This document shows, in pieces, positions 16,935-24,232 of a stretch of DNA of 33,193 bases; the stretch's first letter is position 1, and every line of letters begins with the position of its first letter. A program made the translations under genes and the position numbers. The notes beneath the pieces were generated by a model that made no database searches, was not told the origin of the DNA, and worked only from the letters and a program-made list of their open reading frames with translations. The DNA comes from Campylobacter concisus (GTDB taxonomy: Bacteria; Campylobacterota; Campylobacteria; Campylobacterales; Campylobacteraceae): positions 255,176-288,368 of the forward strand of contig NZ_CABPVS010000002.1 in NCBI RefSeq assembly GCF_902460845.1, in the 5' to 3' direction.

Positions 16935-17657
16935 TTGAAACGTATATTTGTGATTTTATCGCTAGTTTTTGGCTTTGCTTTTGGAGCTGATTTTTCTTTA
17001 AATGAGTATAGAACTCCTATAATTAGCGTCGATAGTGATGGCACAGCAACGATAGTTGACAGTCCAGAAATTTTAATCGGCTCAAGTGGCGTTGTGCTTC
17101 ATAAATTTGATACTGATAGCTCTATCATCGCAAGAGTTAGCGTTATCTCAAAAAATTCTGGCTTTGCTAAGATTAGATTTGAGGTGTTTGATCTGCTTGA
17201 GCAAAAGGCGCTCCCACTTCCAGGCATAGCACCTGCAAATGGCGATATGGTCGTGCTAAACTATCTTTATAACCGCTCATTAATCATCGTGCCAAATAAA
17301 GAAATTTACGAAGAGATCACGTCTGCGTTTCCAAATATGATATTTATTCACCCAGATATTATAGGAGCGTATCTAAGCTACGAATACAAGCCAAATCCAA
17401 GCAGAGATGACTTTAGAAAAATGTGCGCTCAAAGTGCAGCCGGTCTAATTTTCGTAGCAATGGATGGCAGAAGCGTTTTTGCTGATTGCCAAAGCTTTAA
17501 AGTACTAAAAGAATTTAAAAGTGGCGAGGTTGAGTACTATCAGCTACCATTTTATACAAGAGTTAGCGACATAGACACTGTGTTTTGGAAGCTAAATAGT
17601 GAGCACATCAACAACTACGACGCTCACTACGAAAAACTTTTCGAAGAAGATAACTGA
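16935..17657 (+). CDS. Exported protein with plasminogen-binding PgbA-type N-terminal domain
   Basis: A 240-aa protein with a clear Sec signal (KRIFVILSLVFGFAFGA, cleaved near residue 18). The mature part (VDSDGTATIVDSPEILIGSSGVVLHKFD, LNYLYNRSLIIVPN) matches my memory of the Epsilonproteobacterial family called 'plasminogen-binding protein PgbA N-terminal', named after H. pylori PgbA/PgbB. Here the protein is short and lacks the long coiled repeat tail and the Lys-rich end to which plasminogen binding was ascribed, so that activity should not be assumed. The start is TTG with TTAGGAG upstream. A YihY gene begins three bases after its stop. Confidence 0.75.
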   Translation: MKRIFVILSLVFGFAFGADFSLNEYRTPIISVDSDGTATIVDSPEILIGSSGVVLHKFDTDSSIIARVSVISKNSGFAKIRFEVFDLLEQKALPLPGIAPANGDMVVLNYLYNRSLIIVPNKEIYEEITSAFPNMIFIHPDIIGAYLSYEYKPNPSRDDFRKMCAQSAAGLIFVAMDGRSVFADCQSFKVLKEFKSGEVEYYQLPFYTRVSDIDTVFWKLNSEHINNYDAHYEKLFEEDN

Positions 17658-17660
17658 TAA

Positions 17661-18482
17661 ATGAGCCGTTTGTCCTTAAGTAAGCAAAATTTAAAGGAGT
17701 TTTTAAATTTGCTCCCAACGCTTAAGGACAAAGAGCTCTTTCACTACGCCTCAAGCCTTAGTTTTCATACGATTTTATCGATCATCCCGATACTTCTTAT
17801 ATCATTTTCTATCTTTACAAAATTGCCTAGTTTTGAGGATTATTACGCCAAAATTCAAGACTTTATCTTCTCGGCTCTTTTGCCAAGTAATCAAGAGATC
17901 ATCTCAAACTATTTGCAAAATTTCTTACAAAATAGCGGAAATTTAGGCTTAGTTGGCTTTGTGGCGATGATATTTACATCAGCCATGTTTTTTAGCGACT
18001 ATGAATATGTAGTTTTAAAAGTGACACGTGCAAGTAGAGCTAGAGGATTTTGGTCGGCACTTAGTTCGTATTGGACGCTTATCACGCTTGCGCCACTTGG
18101 TCTTGCTGGCAGTTTTTATCTCTCAAGCCTCATTCAAGAGATGCTAAACTCAAACGTGATCACAAACTCAATAAATTTTTTAAGCATATTCCCATATCTC
18201 ATCATCTGGGCGATATTTTGTATCACATATCTCATCTCAGTAAATGACGAGATAAAATTTAAGAGCGCATTTTTTAGCTCATTTGTCGCCTCGCTTGTTT
18301 GGTATATTGGCAAGTCGGCCTTTGTCTATTATGTCCTTTACAACAAGACCTATCTAAGCGTTTATGGCTCGTTTTCAGCAGTGCTTTTCTTCTTTGTCTG
18401 GATCTATATATCGTGGATCATCTTTTTATATGGGCTAAAGCTTTGTGCTTATCTCTCAAACAGCTCAAAATTTAAAAGATAA
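17661..18482 (+). CDS. YihY/BrkB-family inner-membrane protein
   Basis: A 273-aa polytopic protein of the YihY/virulence factor BrkB family, formerly misnamed RNase BN. The family start (LPTLKDKELFHYASSLSFHTILSIIPILLI) and the C-terminal YVLYNKTYLSVYGSFSAVLFFFVWIYISWIIFLYG are characteristic. About six membrane helices can be drawn. The biochemical role is not established; export or lipid-related roles have been proposed for the family. It is co-directional with and three bases from the PgbA-like gene, so the two form an operon. Confidence 0.9.
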   Translation: MSRLSLSKQNLKEFLNLLPTLKDKELFHYASSLSFHTILSIIPILLISFSIFTKLPSFEDYYAKIQDFIFSALLPSNQEIISNYLQNFLQNSGNLGLVGFVAMIFTSAMFFSDYEYVVLKVTRASRARGFWSALSSYWTLITLAPLGLAGSFYLSSLIQEMLNSNVITNSINFLSIFPYLIIWAIFCITYLISVNDEIKFKSAFFSSFVASLVWYIGKSAFVYYVLYNKTYLSVYGSFSAVLFFFVWIYISWIIFLYGLKLCAYLSNSSKFKR

Positions 18483-18495
18483 ATTTAATAGTTAG

Positions 18496-18536
18496 TACCA
18501 GCTAGTAATATATTTTTATAAATTTACCAGCTGGTG
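18496..18536. repeat. Pair of TACCAGCT palindromes
   Basis: TACCAGCTAGTA (18496-18507) and TACCAGCTGGTG (18525-18536) are near-palindromes 29 bases apart. The two also pair with each other (ACCAGCT with AGCTGGT), so this could be a terminator between the convergent YihY and 341-aa genes, or a binding site. Confidence 0.4.
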
Positions 18537-18572
18537 TGATTTGTATTATTTTATGTAGAATATTATGTAAAA

Positions 18573-19598
18573 TCAGCGTTTAAACTCGCAAATTTCTATC
18601 TTTATGCCAAGCTCTTTACTAAATTCTTTAGCTTTTTTCTCTAGCTCGTCTTTGTCAAAGCAGATAAGATCTATGTAAGATCGCATCTCACCATTTGCTT
18701 CACCTATGATCTCACAAATTTCACTCTCTTTTAGCGCATCTGAAATTTTGTTTTTACTATCAACGCCAAACTGTATGTCGCCACCGTGAGATATGGCTAA
18801 AAAGCAAAAATTTATGCCAAGTTCAAAAGCTTCGTTATAAGTATCGCTTATGCCGTCGTAGTACTCGTTTAGTAGCTCGCTAAGAGATGTATATCCTGTA
18901 AAAACATCGTCACGTAGCTTGTTTGAACGAGGCTCTAGCTCATAGACCATAAAATTCTTAAGCGGCTCATTTGAGGCTTCTTTACCAAATTTCTCATCTA
19001 TAAGATCGGCAAAGTCGATCAGCGGCACGCCTTTTTCTCTTGGCTCGTCCACGATCTCAAACTCTCCAAGCATATTTATCATGATCATCTCACCAACTAC
19101 GTTGTCACAAAGTATGAGCGATAAAGTATAAGCCTTATTTTCATCTTCGCTTTTAAGCTTGCTTAGAGTTTCGTTGTAGAGACACATATCTACACTTTTG
19201 TCATTGAAATTTGCATAGACCATGACGTCGTTTGCATCAACACTTACGCCATACATCTGTATAGTAGCGACATTGCGTGGTGCACGTGGCTTACCAAGTG
19301 TGCATGTAAGCTTTGCTTCTAGTTCTTTTGGCATGCGAGATTTTATAAATTTAAGCCACAAAAGCCTATGTTTAAGTCCTTCTGGAGTGAGTACTAGATC
19401 GATCTTGTCGTCTATAAGTCCTATCATAAATGTTGGATCAACAAGGCATAAATTTAGCGCCTCTTCGGTCATTTTGCTTGCAGCTTCAAAGTTTTTATCT
19501 TCTAAATTTTGTTTGATGGCGTCTAAATTTTTGCCAAACTCGCTCCAAAATTTATCAACTCTGCTTGCAAAGCTAGAGCTCTTTTTAGAAAACCACAT
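18573..19598 (-). CDS. Hypothetical cytosolic protein, 341 aa
   Basis: I do not recognise a family. There is no signal peptide or membrane segment. The N-terminal 60 residues are helical (SRVDKFWSEFGKNLDAIKQNLE). The middle is beta-rich with an acidic surface, and includes SLILCDNVVGEMIMINMLGEFEIVD and YANFNDKSVDMCLYNE. The C-terminus is Lys/Glu-rich. AAGGAT gives the ribosome site for ATG 19598. The gene starts two bases after the stop of a PPP-type phosphatase, so the two proteins are likely made together and may be functionally linked. Confidence 0.8.
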   Translation of the reverse strand: MWFSKKSSSFASRVDKFWSEFGKNLDAIKQNLEDKNFEAASKMTEEALNLCLVDPTFMIGLIDDKIDLVLTPEGLKHRLLWLKFIKSRMPKELEAKLTCTLGKPRAPRNVATIQMYGVSVDANDVMVYANFNDKSVDMCLYNETLSKLKSEDENKAYTLSLILCDNVVGEMIMINMLGEFEIVDEPREKGVPLIDFADLIDEKFGKEASNEPLKNFMVYELEPRSNKLRDDVFTGYTSLSELLNEYYDGISDTYNEAFELGINFCFLAISHGGDIQFGVDSKNKISDALKESEICEIIGEANGEMRSYIDLICFDKDELEKKAKEFSKELGIKIEICEFKR

Positions 19599-19600
19599 TT

Positions 19601-20302
19601 TTATCCTTGTTTATTAAAATTTTCAACATTTTTTTGCGTATAAATTTTCATCGATGGAAATTCTAAAGCACTTAGCTTATCGTATCCTTCTTGATTATAA
19701 ACACAGCCAGTATCGATATTGGCGCTATTTGTATAGAGCTTAGCCTCACGCACTGGCGTGTGTCCGTAGACATTAAATATGCCTTTAACTTGCATCATAT
19801 CGCCTCTGCCTGATAGTACATGCCTTCTAAACTCATCTCTTGAACTATCATCATCTCTTAAAGTCCAAAATTTGCCAACCGCCGAGTGCGAAACAACCAA
19901 ATGCTCGCCATTTTGGTTTTTACACTCTTTAAATTCCAGATAAACTGGCCTTTGATCTAAAAAATCAATATGCCTTTGCTTGAACCCCACGCTTTGGCCA
20001 AGGTATGATCCATATGTCGCCACGCCACCATTGTTGAAAAACCAACTCGTATCAAATGGTGCTTGGTTGTTTAAAAATTCATATTTATTGCTTAGCAACC
20101 TTCTTTCGTGATTTCCCATTACCATTTTATAGTTATTTTGTATGATAAGTTCGACCACATCGCAACTAAAAAGCCCCCGATCTATCACATCTCCGACAAA
20201 GCAAATTTGTGATTTTTCTTTGTCTGGAAACTGCTTGATAAGCTCTAAAAGTGTATTAAAACAGCCGTGCACATCGCCTATGATATAAATTTGCTTGCTC
20301 AA
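19601..20302 (-). CDS. PPP-family metallophosphoesterase (ApaH/PrpA-like)
   Basis: A 233-aa calcineurin-like phosphoesterase. The metal-site motifs are complete: GDVHGC (Asp10, His12), FVGDVIDRG, MGNHERRL, then HSAVG and YGHTPVREAKL supplying the last histidines, and NIDTGCVY. These mark the PPP group, which includes bacterial Ser/Thr protein phosphatases (PrpA/PrpB) and the diadenosine tetraphosphatase ApaH; sequence alone does not decide which. The start is TTG at 20302 with AAAGGAG upstream. It is the first gene of a two-gene operon with the 341-aa unknown protein. Confidence 0.9.
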   Translation of the reverse strand: MSKQIYIIGDVHGCFNTLLELIKQFPDKEKSQICFVGDVIDRGLFSCDVVELIIQNNYKMVMGNHERRLLSNKYEFLNNQAPFDTSWFFNNGGVATYGSYLGQSVGFKQRHIDFLDQRPVYLEFKECKNQNGEHLVVSHSAVGKFWTLRDDDSSRDEFRRHVLSGRGDMMQVKGIFNVYGHTPVREAKLYTNSANIDTGCVYNQEGYDKLSALEFPSMKIYTQKNVENFNKQG

Positions 20303-20321
20303 TTTTTCTCCTTTGTGCCAA

Positions 20322-20327
20322 ATTTTA
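20322..20327 (-). promoter_or_regulatory. Possible -10 box of the phosphatase operon
   Basis: TAAAAT on the minus strand 20 bases before the TTG start. It would leave a very short leader and is only a weak candidate. Confidence 0.35.
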
Positions 20328-20458
20328 GTCTATTAAACTTAAAAATGTAGTGTTAAGAAAACACTTTTGTATAGCTGTACTATATTGGCGTAATGCTAGC
20401 GATATATAAAGTTAAAACCTAGTAAAAGATATTTAAAATTTAAGGAATTTAAAGTAGA

Positions 20459-20476
20459 AGGGAGCCTAAGCTCCCT
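20459..20476 (-). terminator. Terminator hairpin of the aldehyde dehydrogenase gene
   Basis: AGGGAGC and GCTCCCT form a perfect 7-bp stem over a four-base loop, four bases after the dehydrogenase stop codon on the minus strand. The following T-tract is broken. Confidence 0.6.
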
Positions 20477-20480
20477 AAAA

Positions 20481-21956
20481 TCATTGTGCGTAAAAGCCGC
20501 TGACCTTACCTGTTAGGTCGATCATGATGTTTTTCATTTGAGTGTAGTGCTCAAGGATGATCTTGTGAGTTTCGCGGCCGATACCTGAGTTTTTGTATCC
20601 GCCAAATGGGCTGCCTGCTGGGATTTGGTTGTAGGTGTTGATCCAGACTCTGCCAGTCTCCATAGACCTTGCAACGCGAAGTGCTTTTGTGATGTCTTGC
20701 GTGAAAATTCCGCCACCTAGGCCGTATTCACTATCATTTACCATTTTTATAAGCTCGGCTTCATCTTTAAATTTAATGACAACGCCAACCGGGCCAAAAA
20801 TTTCTTCTTGCGCCACTCTCATATCATTTGTCACATCAACTAGCAACGTTGGCTCGACAAATGCGCCCTTGTCGCAACCATTTGCTGTGTAGGCTTTGCC
20901 ACCGACTGCCACTTTTGCACCTTCTTTTTTGCCGATCTCGACGTAGTTTAGAATTTGCTCAGCTTGTTTTTTATTGATTTGTGAGCCCATTTGAGTGCTA
21001 GGATCGAGCGGATCGCCAACTTTTATAGTGCTAAATTTCTTAACCGCAGCTTCTATAAATTTGTCATAAAAGCTCTCTTCTACGAAAATTCTTGATCCCG
21101 CGCAGCAAACTTGACCTTGGTTAAACAAAATTCCAAGCTGAAGGCCGTCAAGTGCTTTGTCTAAATTTGCGTCGCTAAAGAAGATATTTGCGCTCTTGCC
21201 ACCAAGCTCAAGTGTAGCTGGGATGATGCGATGAGCCGCAGCTATGGCGATATCGCGACCGATCTCGGTTGAGCCAGTAAATGCTAGCTTGTCAAGGCCT
21301 GGATGGTTTTTGATCCACTCGCCGCTCTTGCTGCCTCTGCCGGTTACGATGTTAATAAGGCCTTTTGGCAAAATTTTATCTATCAGTCTAAATAGCTCAA
21401 GCACACTTAGACTTGTCTCGCTTGAAGGCTTAAATACGCTCGCATCGCCTGCTGCAATCACTGGAGCTAGCTTCCAAGCTGCCATTAAAAATGGAAAATT
21501 CCAAGGCACGATCTGACCCACAACTCCTAGTGGCTCGCGTAAAACGATAGAGAGCTGCTTCTCGTCAAGCACGTTTGCGCTGCCTTCTTCGCCCATGATG
21601 ACGCCAGCAAAGTACCTAAAATGCTCGGCTGCAAAAGGAATATCAACATTTAGCGTTTCGCGGATTGGCTTGCCGTTATCCATGCTCTCAACTTTTGCGA
21701 GGTGCTCTTTGTGCTCATCAATGATATCAGCGATCTTGTTTAGCAGCTTTGCTCGCTCGCTAATTTTAGTGTGTTTAAATTTCTTAAAAGCCTCACGTGC
21801 AGCACGTACAGCGTCATTTACATCTTCTTCAGTCGCATCTGCGATCTTTGCAAGGTGCTCGCCGTTTGCTGGACTTTTAGCATCAAGGGTAGCGCCGTCT
21901 TTCGCGTCGCGCCACTCACCATTTATGAAAAGTCCATATTTTTCTAGTAACTTCAT
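20481..21956 (-). CDS. NAD(P)-dependent aldehyde dehydrogenase
   Basis: A 491-aa ALDH-superfamily enzyme oxidising an aldehyde to its acid. The catalytic set is complete: Asn153 in PWNFP, Lys176 in FKPSSET, Glu250 in LELGGKS and nucleophile Cys284 in NQGQVCCAGSR. The C-terminal EEIFGPV and PFGGYKNSGIGRE blocks are intact. Overall the sequence resembles the AldA/AldB/ExaC acetaldehyde-type group, but the substrate cannot be fixed. AAGGAGA and a TATAAT box precede the ATG. It stands alone between its own promoter and a hairpin. Confidence 0.94.
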   Translation of the reverse strand: MKLLEKYGLFINGEWRDAKDGATLDAKSPANGEHLAKIADATEEDVNDAVRAAREAFKKFKHTKISERAKLLNKIADIIDEHKEHLAKVESMDNGKPIRETLNVDIPFAAEHFRYFAGVIMGEEGSANVLDEKQLSIVLREPLGVVGQIVPWNFPFLMAAWKLAPVIAAGDASVFKPSSETSLSVLELFRLIDKILPKGLINIVTGRGSKSGEWIKNHPGLDKLAFTGSTEIGRDIAIAAAHRIIPATLELGGKSANIFFSDANLDKALDGLQLGILFNQGQVCCAGSRIFVEESFYDKFIEAAVKKFSTIKVGDPLDPSTQMGSQINKKQAEQILNYVEIGKKEGAKVAVGGKAYTANGCDKGAFVEPTLLVDVTNDMRVAQEEIFGPVGVVIKFKDEAELIKMVNDSEYGLGGGIFTQDITKALRVARSMETGRVWINTYNQIPAGSPFGGYKNSGIGRETHKIILEHYTQMKNIMIDLTGKVSGFYAQ

Positions 21957-21988
21957 ACTTTTCTCCTTGATTAAGATTTTGTAGAAGG

Positions 21989-21994
21989 ATTATA
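21989..21994 (-). promoter_or_regulatory. -10 box of the aldehyde dehydrogenase
   Basis: A perfect TATAAT on the minus strand 33 bases before the start, followed by AAGGAGA. Confidence 0.6.
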
Positions 21995-22081
21995 ATACTA
22001 ATAAAGTTTATCAAAAATAAATTTTTGCTATAAATTATTTTTTTTAATAAAATTTATTATCTAATATTAGAAATTTTGGAT

Positions 22082-23251
22082 TTAGTCTTTCCAAGAAAGC
22101 GAAAAAGTAGTTTCTTTACCAAGTTCGCTTTGGCATTTTACTACGATATCATTTTTCTTGCAGCACTCTTTAACTAAATTTAGCCCTATGCCAAAGCCGC
22201 CTTGATCGTCGTTAAATCTCGTGTAGCGGTCAAAAATTTTCATCTGATCCTCTCTGCTGATGCCTCGACCGGTGTTACTTATGCTAAAGAAATTTGGCTC
22301 TAAAACGATGCGTACTTCTGAATTTTGCGCTGCGTATTTTGCGGCATTACTTAGGAGATTATCTAAAATTTTGCTCATATCCTCAAGGTCTGCGTTTATG
22401 AAGCTTGACTTTAGACTGGCGTCTATCTTAAGCCCGCGTTTGGCAAAAAATGGCGAGAAGTAGTTTAGTCTTTGTGCGGTTAGTAATTTTAGGTCTATGA
22501 GCTCTTTTTTGCCAGGCTTATCTAGATTAAAGCTTAGATGAACGAGCGCGTCATAAATATTATTTAGGCTCTTTGCGGCAAGGCTGATATTTTTAAAACG
22601 CTTTAAATTTCGCTCATTTAGGTTGTCAAGATCAGCCGTTTCTATGCTCATCGAGATAACGCTTAGAGGTGTGTTTATCTCGTGTGTTGAGTCTTTTATA
22701 AAGCGGTTTAGCGTATCTATCTTTTCATAAAGCGGTCTTAGACTCAGTTTTGCGAGGTAAAAGGCGACAAAGAGTAGGGCAAAAAAGAAAAAGAGTGCCT
22801 TTAGCGTGGTTGAAATTTGTAAAGATAAAATTTCAGCCTTGATATCTTTGCCAACTAGAAAAATATCTGCGTGTGAGAGCTCGTCTGTGGTGTTGTCGTC
22901 CATGTACTGGATCTTTTCAAATATCGCGACCTTACCGCCGATCAAATTTACATTTTTGCTTTTATCGATCTTTTGGCAGTCAAAGTCTTTATAAATTTTC
23001 TCGCCATTTTTTAGCACGATGCAAGCATGCACGCCTTTTTCTTTTGTTAGACTTGAAATTGAGTCAAGTCCATTCATTCTAGCTTTCATGTAAATGCCCA
23101 TTTTTATCTCTTTTAAAGACTTCACCTCGTTTAAAATGAGCGTTTCTTTTTTATTTTTATAGTCGTGTATGAAAAAATATCCTAAAAATAGCACAGAGCT
23201 AACAAGATAAAGGGATAAAATTTTAAATAAAATTTGTGTCTTTTCAGACAT
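22082..23251 (-). CDS. Sensor histidine kinase
   Basis: A 389-aa membrane kinase. One membrane helix near the N-terminus (FKILSLYLVSSVLFLGYFF) and another near residues 152-170 (ALFFFFALLFVAFYLA) flank a periplasmic sensor of about 115 residues. The phosphoacceptor His190 is in DSTHEINTPLS, followed by the N box DNLLSNAAKYA, G1 SNTGRGIS and G2 GGFGIGLNLV. Only about 20 residues separate the second helix from the H box, so there is no HAMP domain. The start is uncertain: GTG 23269, ATG 23263 and ATG 23251 are in frame. I prefer 23251 because its ATGTCTGA overlaps the regulator's stop in the usual coupled way. The sensor domain is unrecognised. Confidence 0.9.
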   Translation of the reverse strand: MSEKTQILFKILSLYLVSSVLFLGYFFIHDYKNKKETLILNEVKSLKEIKMGIYMKARMNGLDSISSLTKEKGVHACIVLKNGEKIYKDFDCQKIDKSKNVNLIGGKVAIFEKIQYMDDNTTDELSHADIFLVGKDIKAEILSLQISTTLKALFFFFALLFVAFYLAKLSLRPLYEKIDTLNRFIKDSTHEINTPLSVISMSIETADLDNLNERNLKRFKNISLAAKSLNNIYDALVHLSFNLDKPGKKELIDLKLLTAQRLNYFSPFFAKRGLKIDASLKSSFINADLEDMSKILDNLLSNAAKYAAQNSEVRIVLEPNFFSISNTGRGISREDQMKIFDRYTRFNDDQGGFGIGLNLVKECCKKNDIVVKCQSELGKETTFSLSWKD

Positions 23252-23906
23252 AGACGTAGCCATCTCCACGCCTATTTAATATGGCATCTTTGCCTAAAAT
23301 TTGGCGTAAATTTTTGATATAGACACGAAGGCTAAGCTCGCTTGGCTCCTCGTCAAATTTCCAAATTTTATTAAAAATTTCATCTTTGGTTAAAATTTTG
23401 CCTTTGTTTTGCAAAAATAGGGCGAGTAGGTCGCTCTCTTTACTAGAGATATTTACATTTTTACCATCTTTGCTTAGTGTTTTGCTCTGTGGATGAAAGC
23501 TAAATTCGCTTGAAATTTTGATCGCATCTCCACTGTGATGTGAGAAATTTCTCTTTAGAAGTGCTTGTATGCGGATAAGCAGCTCTTTTAGCTCAAATGG
23601 CTTTTTTAGATAGTCGTCGCAGCCACTTTTGTAGCCTTTTTCAAGATCATCAATAGTATTTAGCGAGGTGGTAAAGATACTAGGTGCGCTAACACCTAGC
23701 TCTCTTAAGGAAGAAAGAAGTGAAAAGCCATCTCCTTGTGGGAGTTTGACGTCAAGTATAAGCAGGTCGAAATTTTGCTCGTAGGCGAGATCAAGTGCAT
23801 CTTTTGCGTTGTTTGAAGTGGTGACATCGTAGCCATTTTCGCTTAGATACTCACTGATGAGATCAAGTAAAATTTCATCATCTTCAACGAGCAAAATTCT
23901 AACCAT
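23244..23906 (-). CDS. OmpR/PhoB-type response regulator
   Basis: A 220-aa regulator. The receiver domain has the acidic pair in VEDDE, phosphoacceptor Asp52 in LILDVKLP, the switch Thr79/80 in IFTTS and Lys102 in KKPFE. A winged-helix DNA-binding domain follows (SKESDLLALFLQNKGKILTKDEIF, ending RRGDGYVYV). It overlaps the kinase gene and lies nine bases after the Met/Lys/Asp-repeat gene, so all three are one transcript. I cannot match it confidently to a named Campylobacter system such as DccR or CprR. Confidence 0.94.
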   Translation of the reverse strand: MVRILLVEDDEILLDLISEYLSENGYDVTTSNNAKDALDLAYEQNFDLLILDVKLPQGDGFSLLSSLRELGVSAPSIFTTSLNTIDDLEKGYKSGCDDYLKKPFELKELLIRIQALLKRNFSHHSGDAIKISSEFSFHPQSKTLSKDGKNVNISSKESDLLALFLQNKGKILTKDEIFNKIWKFDEEPSELSLRVYIKNLRQILGKDAILNRRGDGYVYV

Positions 23907-23915
23907 TAAGCACCT

Positions 23916-24170
23916 TTACATACCTTTTTTCATTTCGTCTTTTTTCATACCCATGTCGTCTTTCTTCATTTCATCTTTCATGCCCATGTCGTCTTTTTTC
24001 ATCTCATCTTTTTTTACCATGGGTTTTTTAGCCATGTCATCTTTCATCATCTGCTCTTTCTTCATCATCTCGTCTTTGCCCATGTCATCTTTTTTCATCA
24101 TTTCAGTAGCATTTGCAATATCACCAAACATAAACATAGCACCAAGTGCAACTAGTAGTAATTTCTTCAT
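23916..24170 (-). CDS. Exported pentapeptide MxKDx-type repeat protein, 84 aa
   Basis: A signal peptide (KKLLLVALGAMFMFGDIANA, cleaved after residue 21) is followed by 63 residues made almost only of Met, Lys, Asp and Glu: 17 Met, and no aromatic residue, Cys or His. Units such as MKKDDMG and MKKDEM repeat imperfectly, and the DNA repeats too. This fits the pentapeptide MXKDX repeat family, small secreted proteins of unknown function. Met-rich periplasmic proteins often bind Cu(I), which is an inference here. AAAGGAGA precedes the ATG. The response regulator starts nine bases after its stop, so the repeat protein heads a two-component operon. Confidence 0.85.
   Translation of the reverse strand: MKKLLLVALGAMFMFGDIANATEMMKKDDMGKDEMMKKEQMMKDDMAKKPMVKKDEMKKDDMGMKDEMKKDDMGMKKDEMKKGM
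23920..24030 (-). repeat. Imperfect tandem DNA repeats inside the MxKDx gene
   Basis: Units containing CATGTCGTCTTTTTTCAT on the plus strand recur with small changes, separated by about 30 bases. They encode the MKKDDMG/KKDEM units. Such repeats can gain or lose copies, so protein length may vary between strains. Confidence 0.65.
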
Positions 24171-24199
24171 AACGTCTCCTTTAAATGAAATATGATGAA

Positions 24200-24228
24200 A
24201 TACTATCTCTTTAGTGTTAAGTGAGTGT
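24200..24228 (-). promoter_or_regulatory. Promoter with 11-bp-spaced direct repeats for the two-component operon
   Basis: On the minus strand, ACACT occurs twice with an 11-base period (plus-strand AGTGT at 24224-24228 and 24213-24217). This is one helical turn, the spacing used by OmpR/PhoB regulators. A TAGTAT -10 candidate (24200-24205) follows, so the repeats cover the -35 region. Autoregulation by the encoded regulator is a reasonable inference. Confidence 0.4.
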
Positions 24229-24232
24229 GAAT

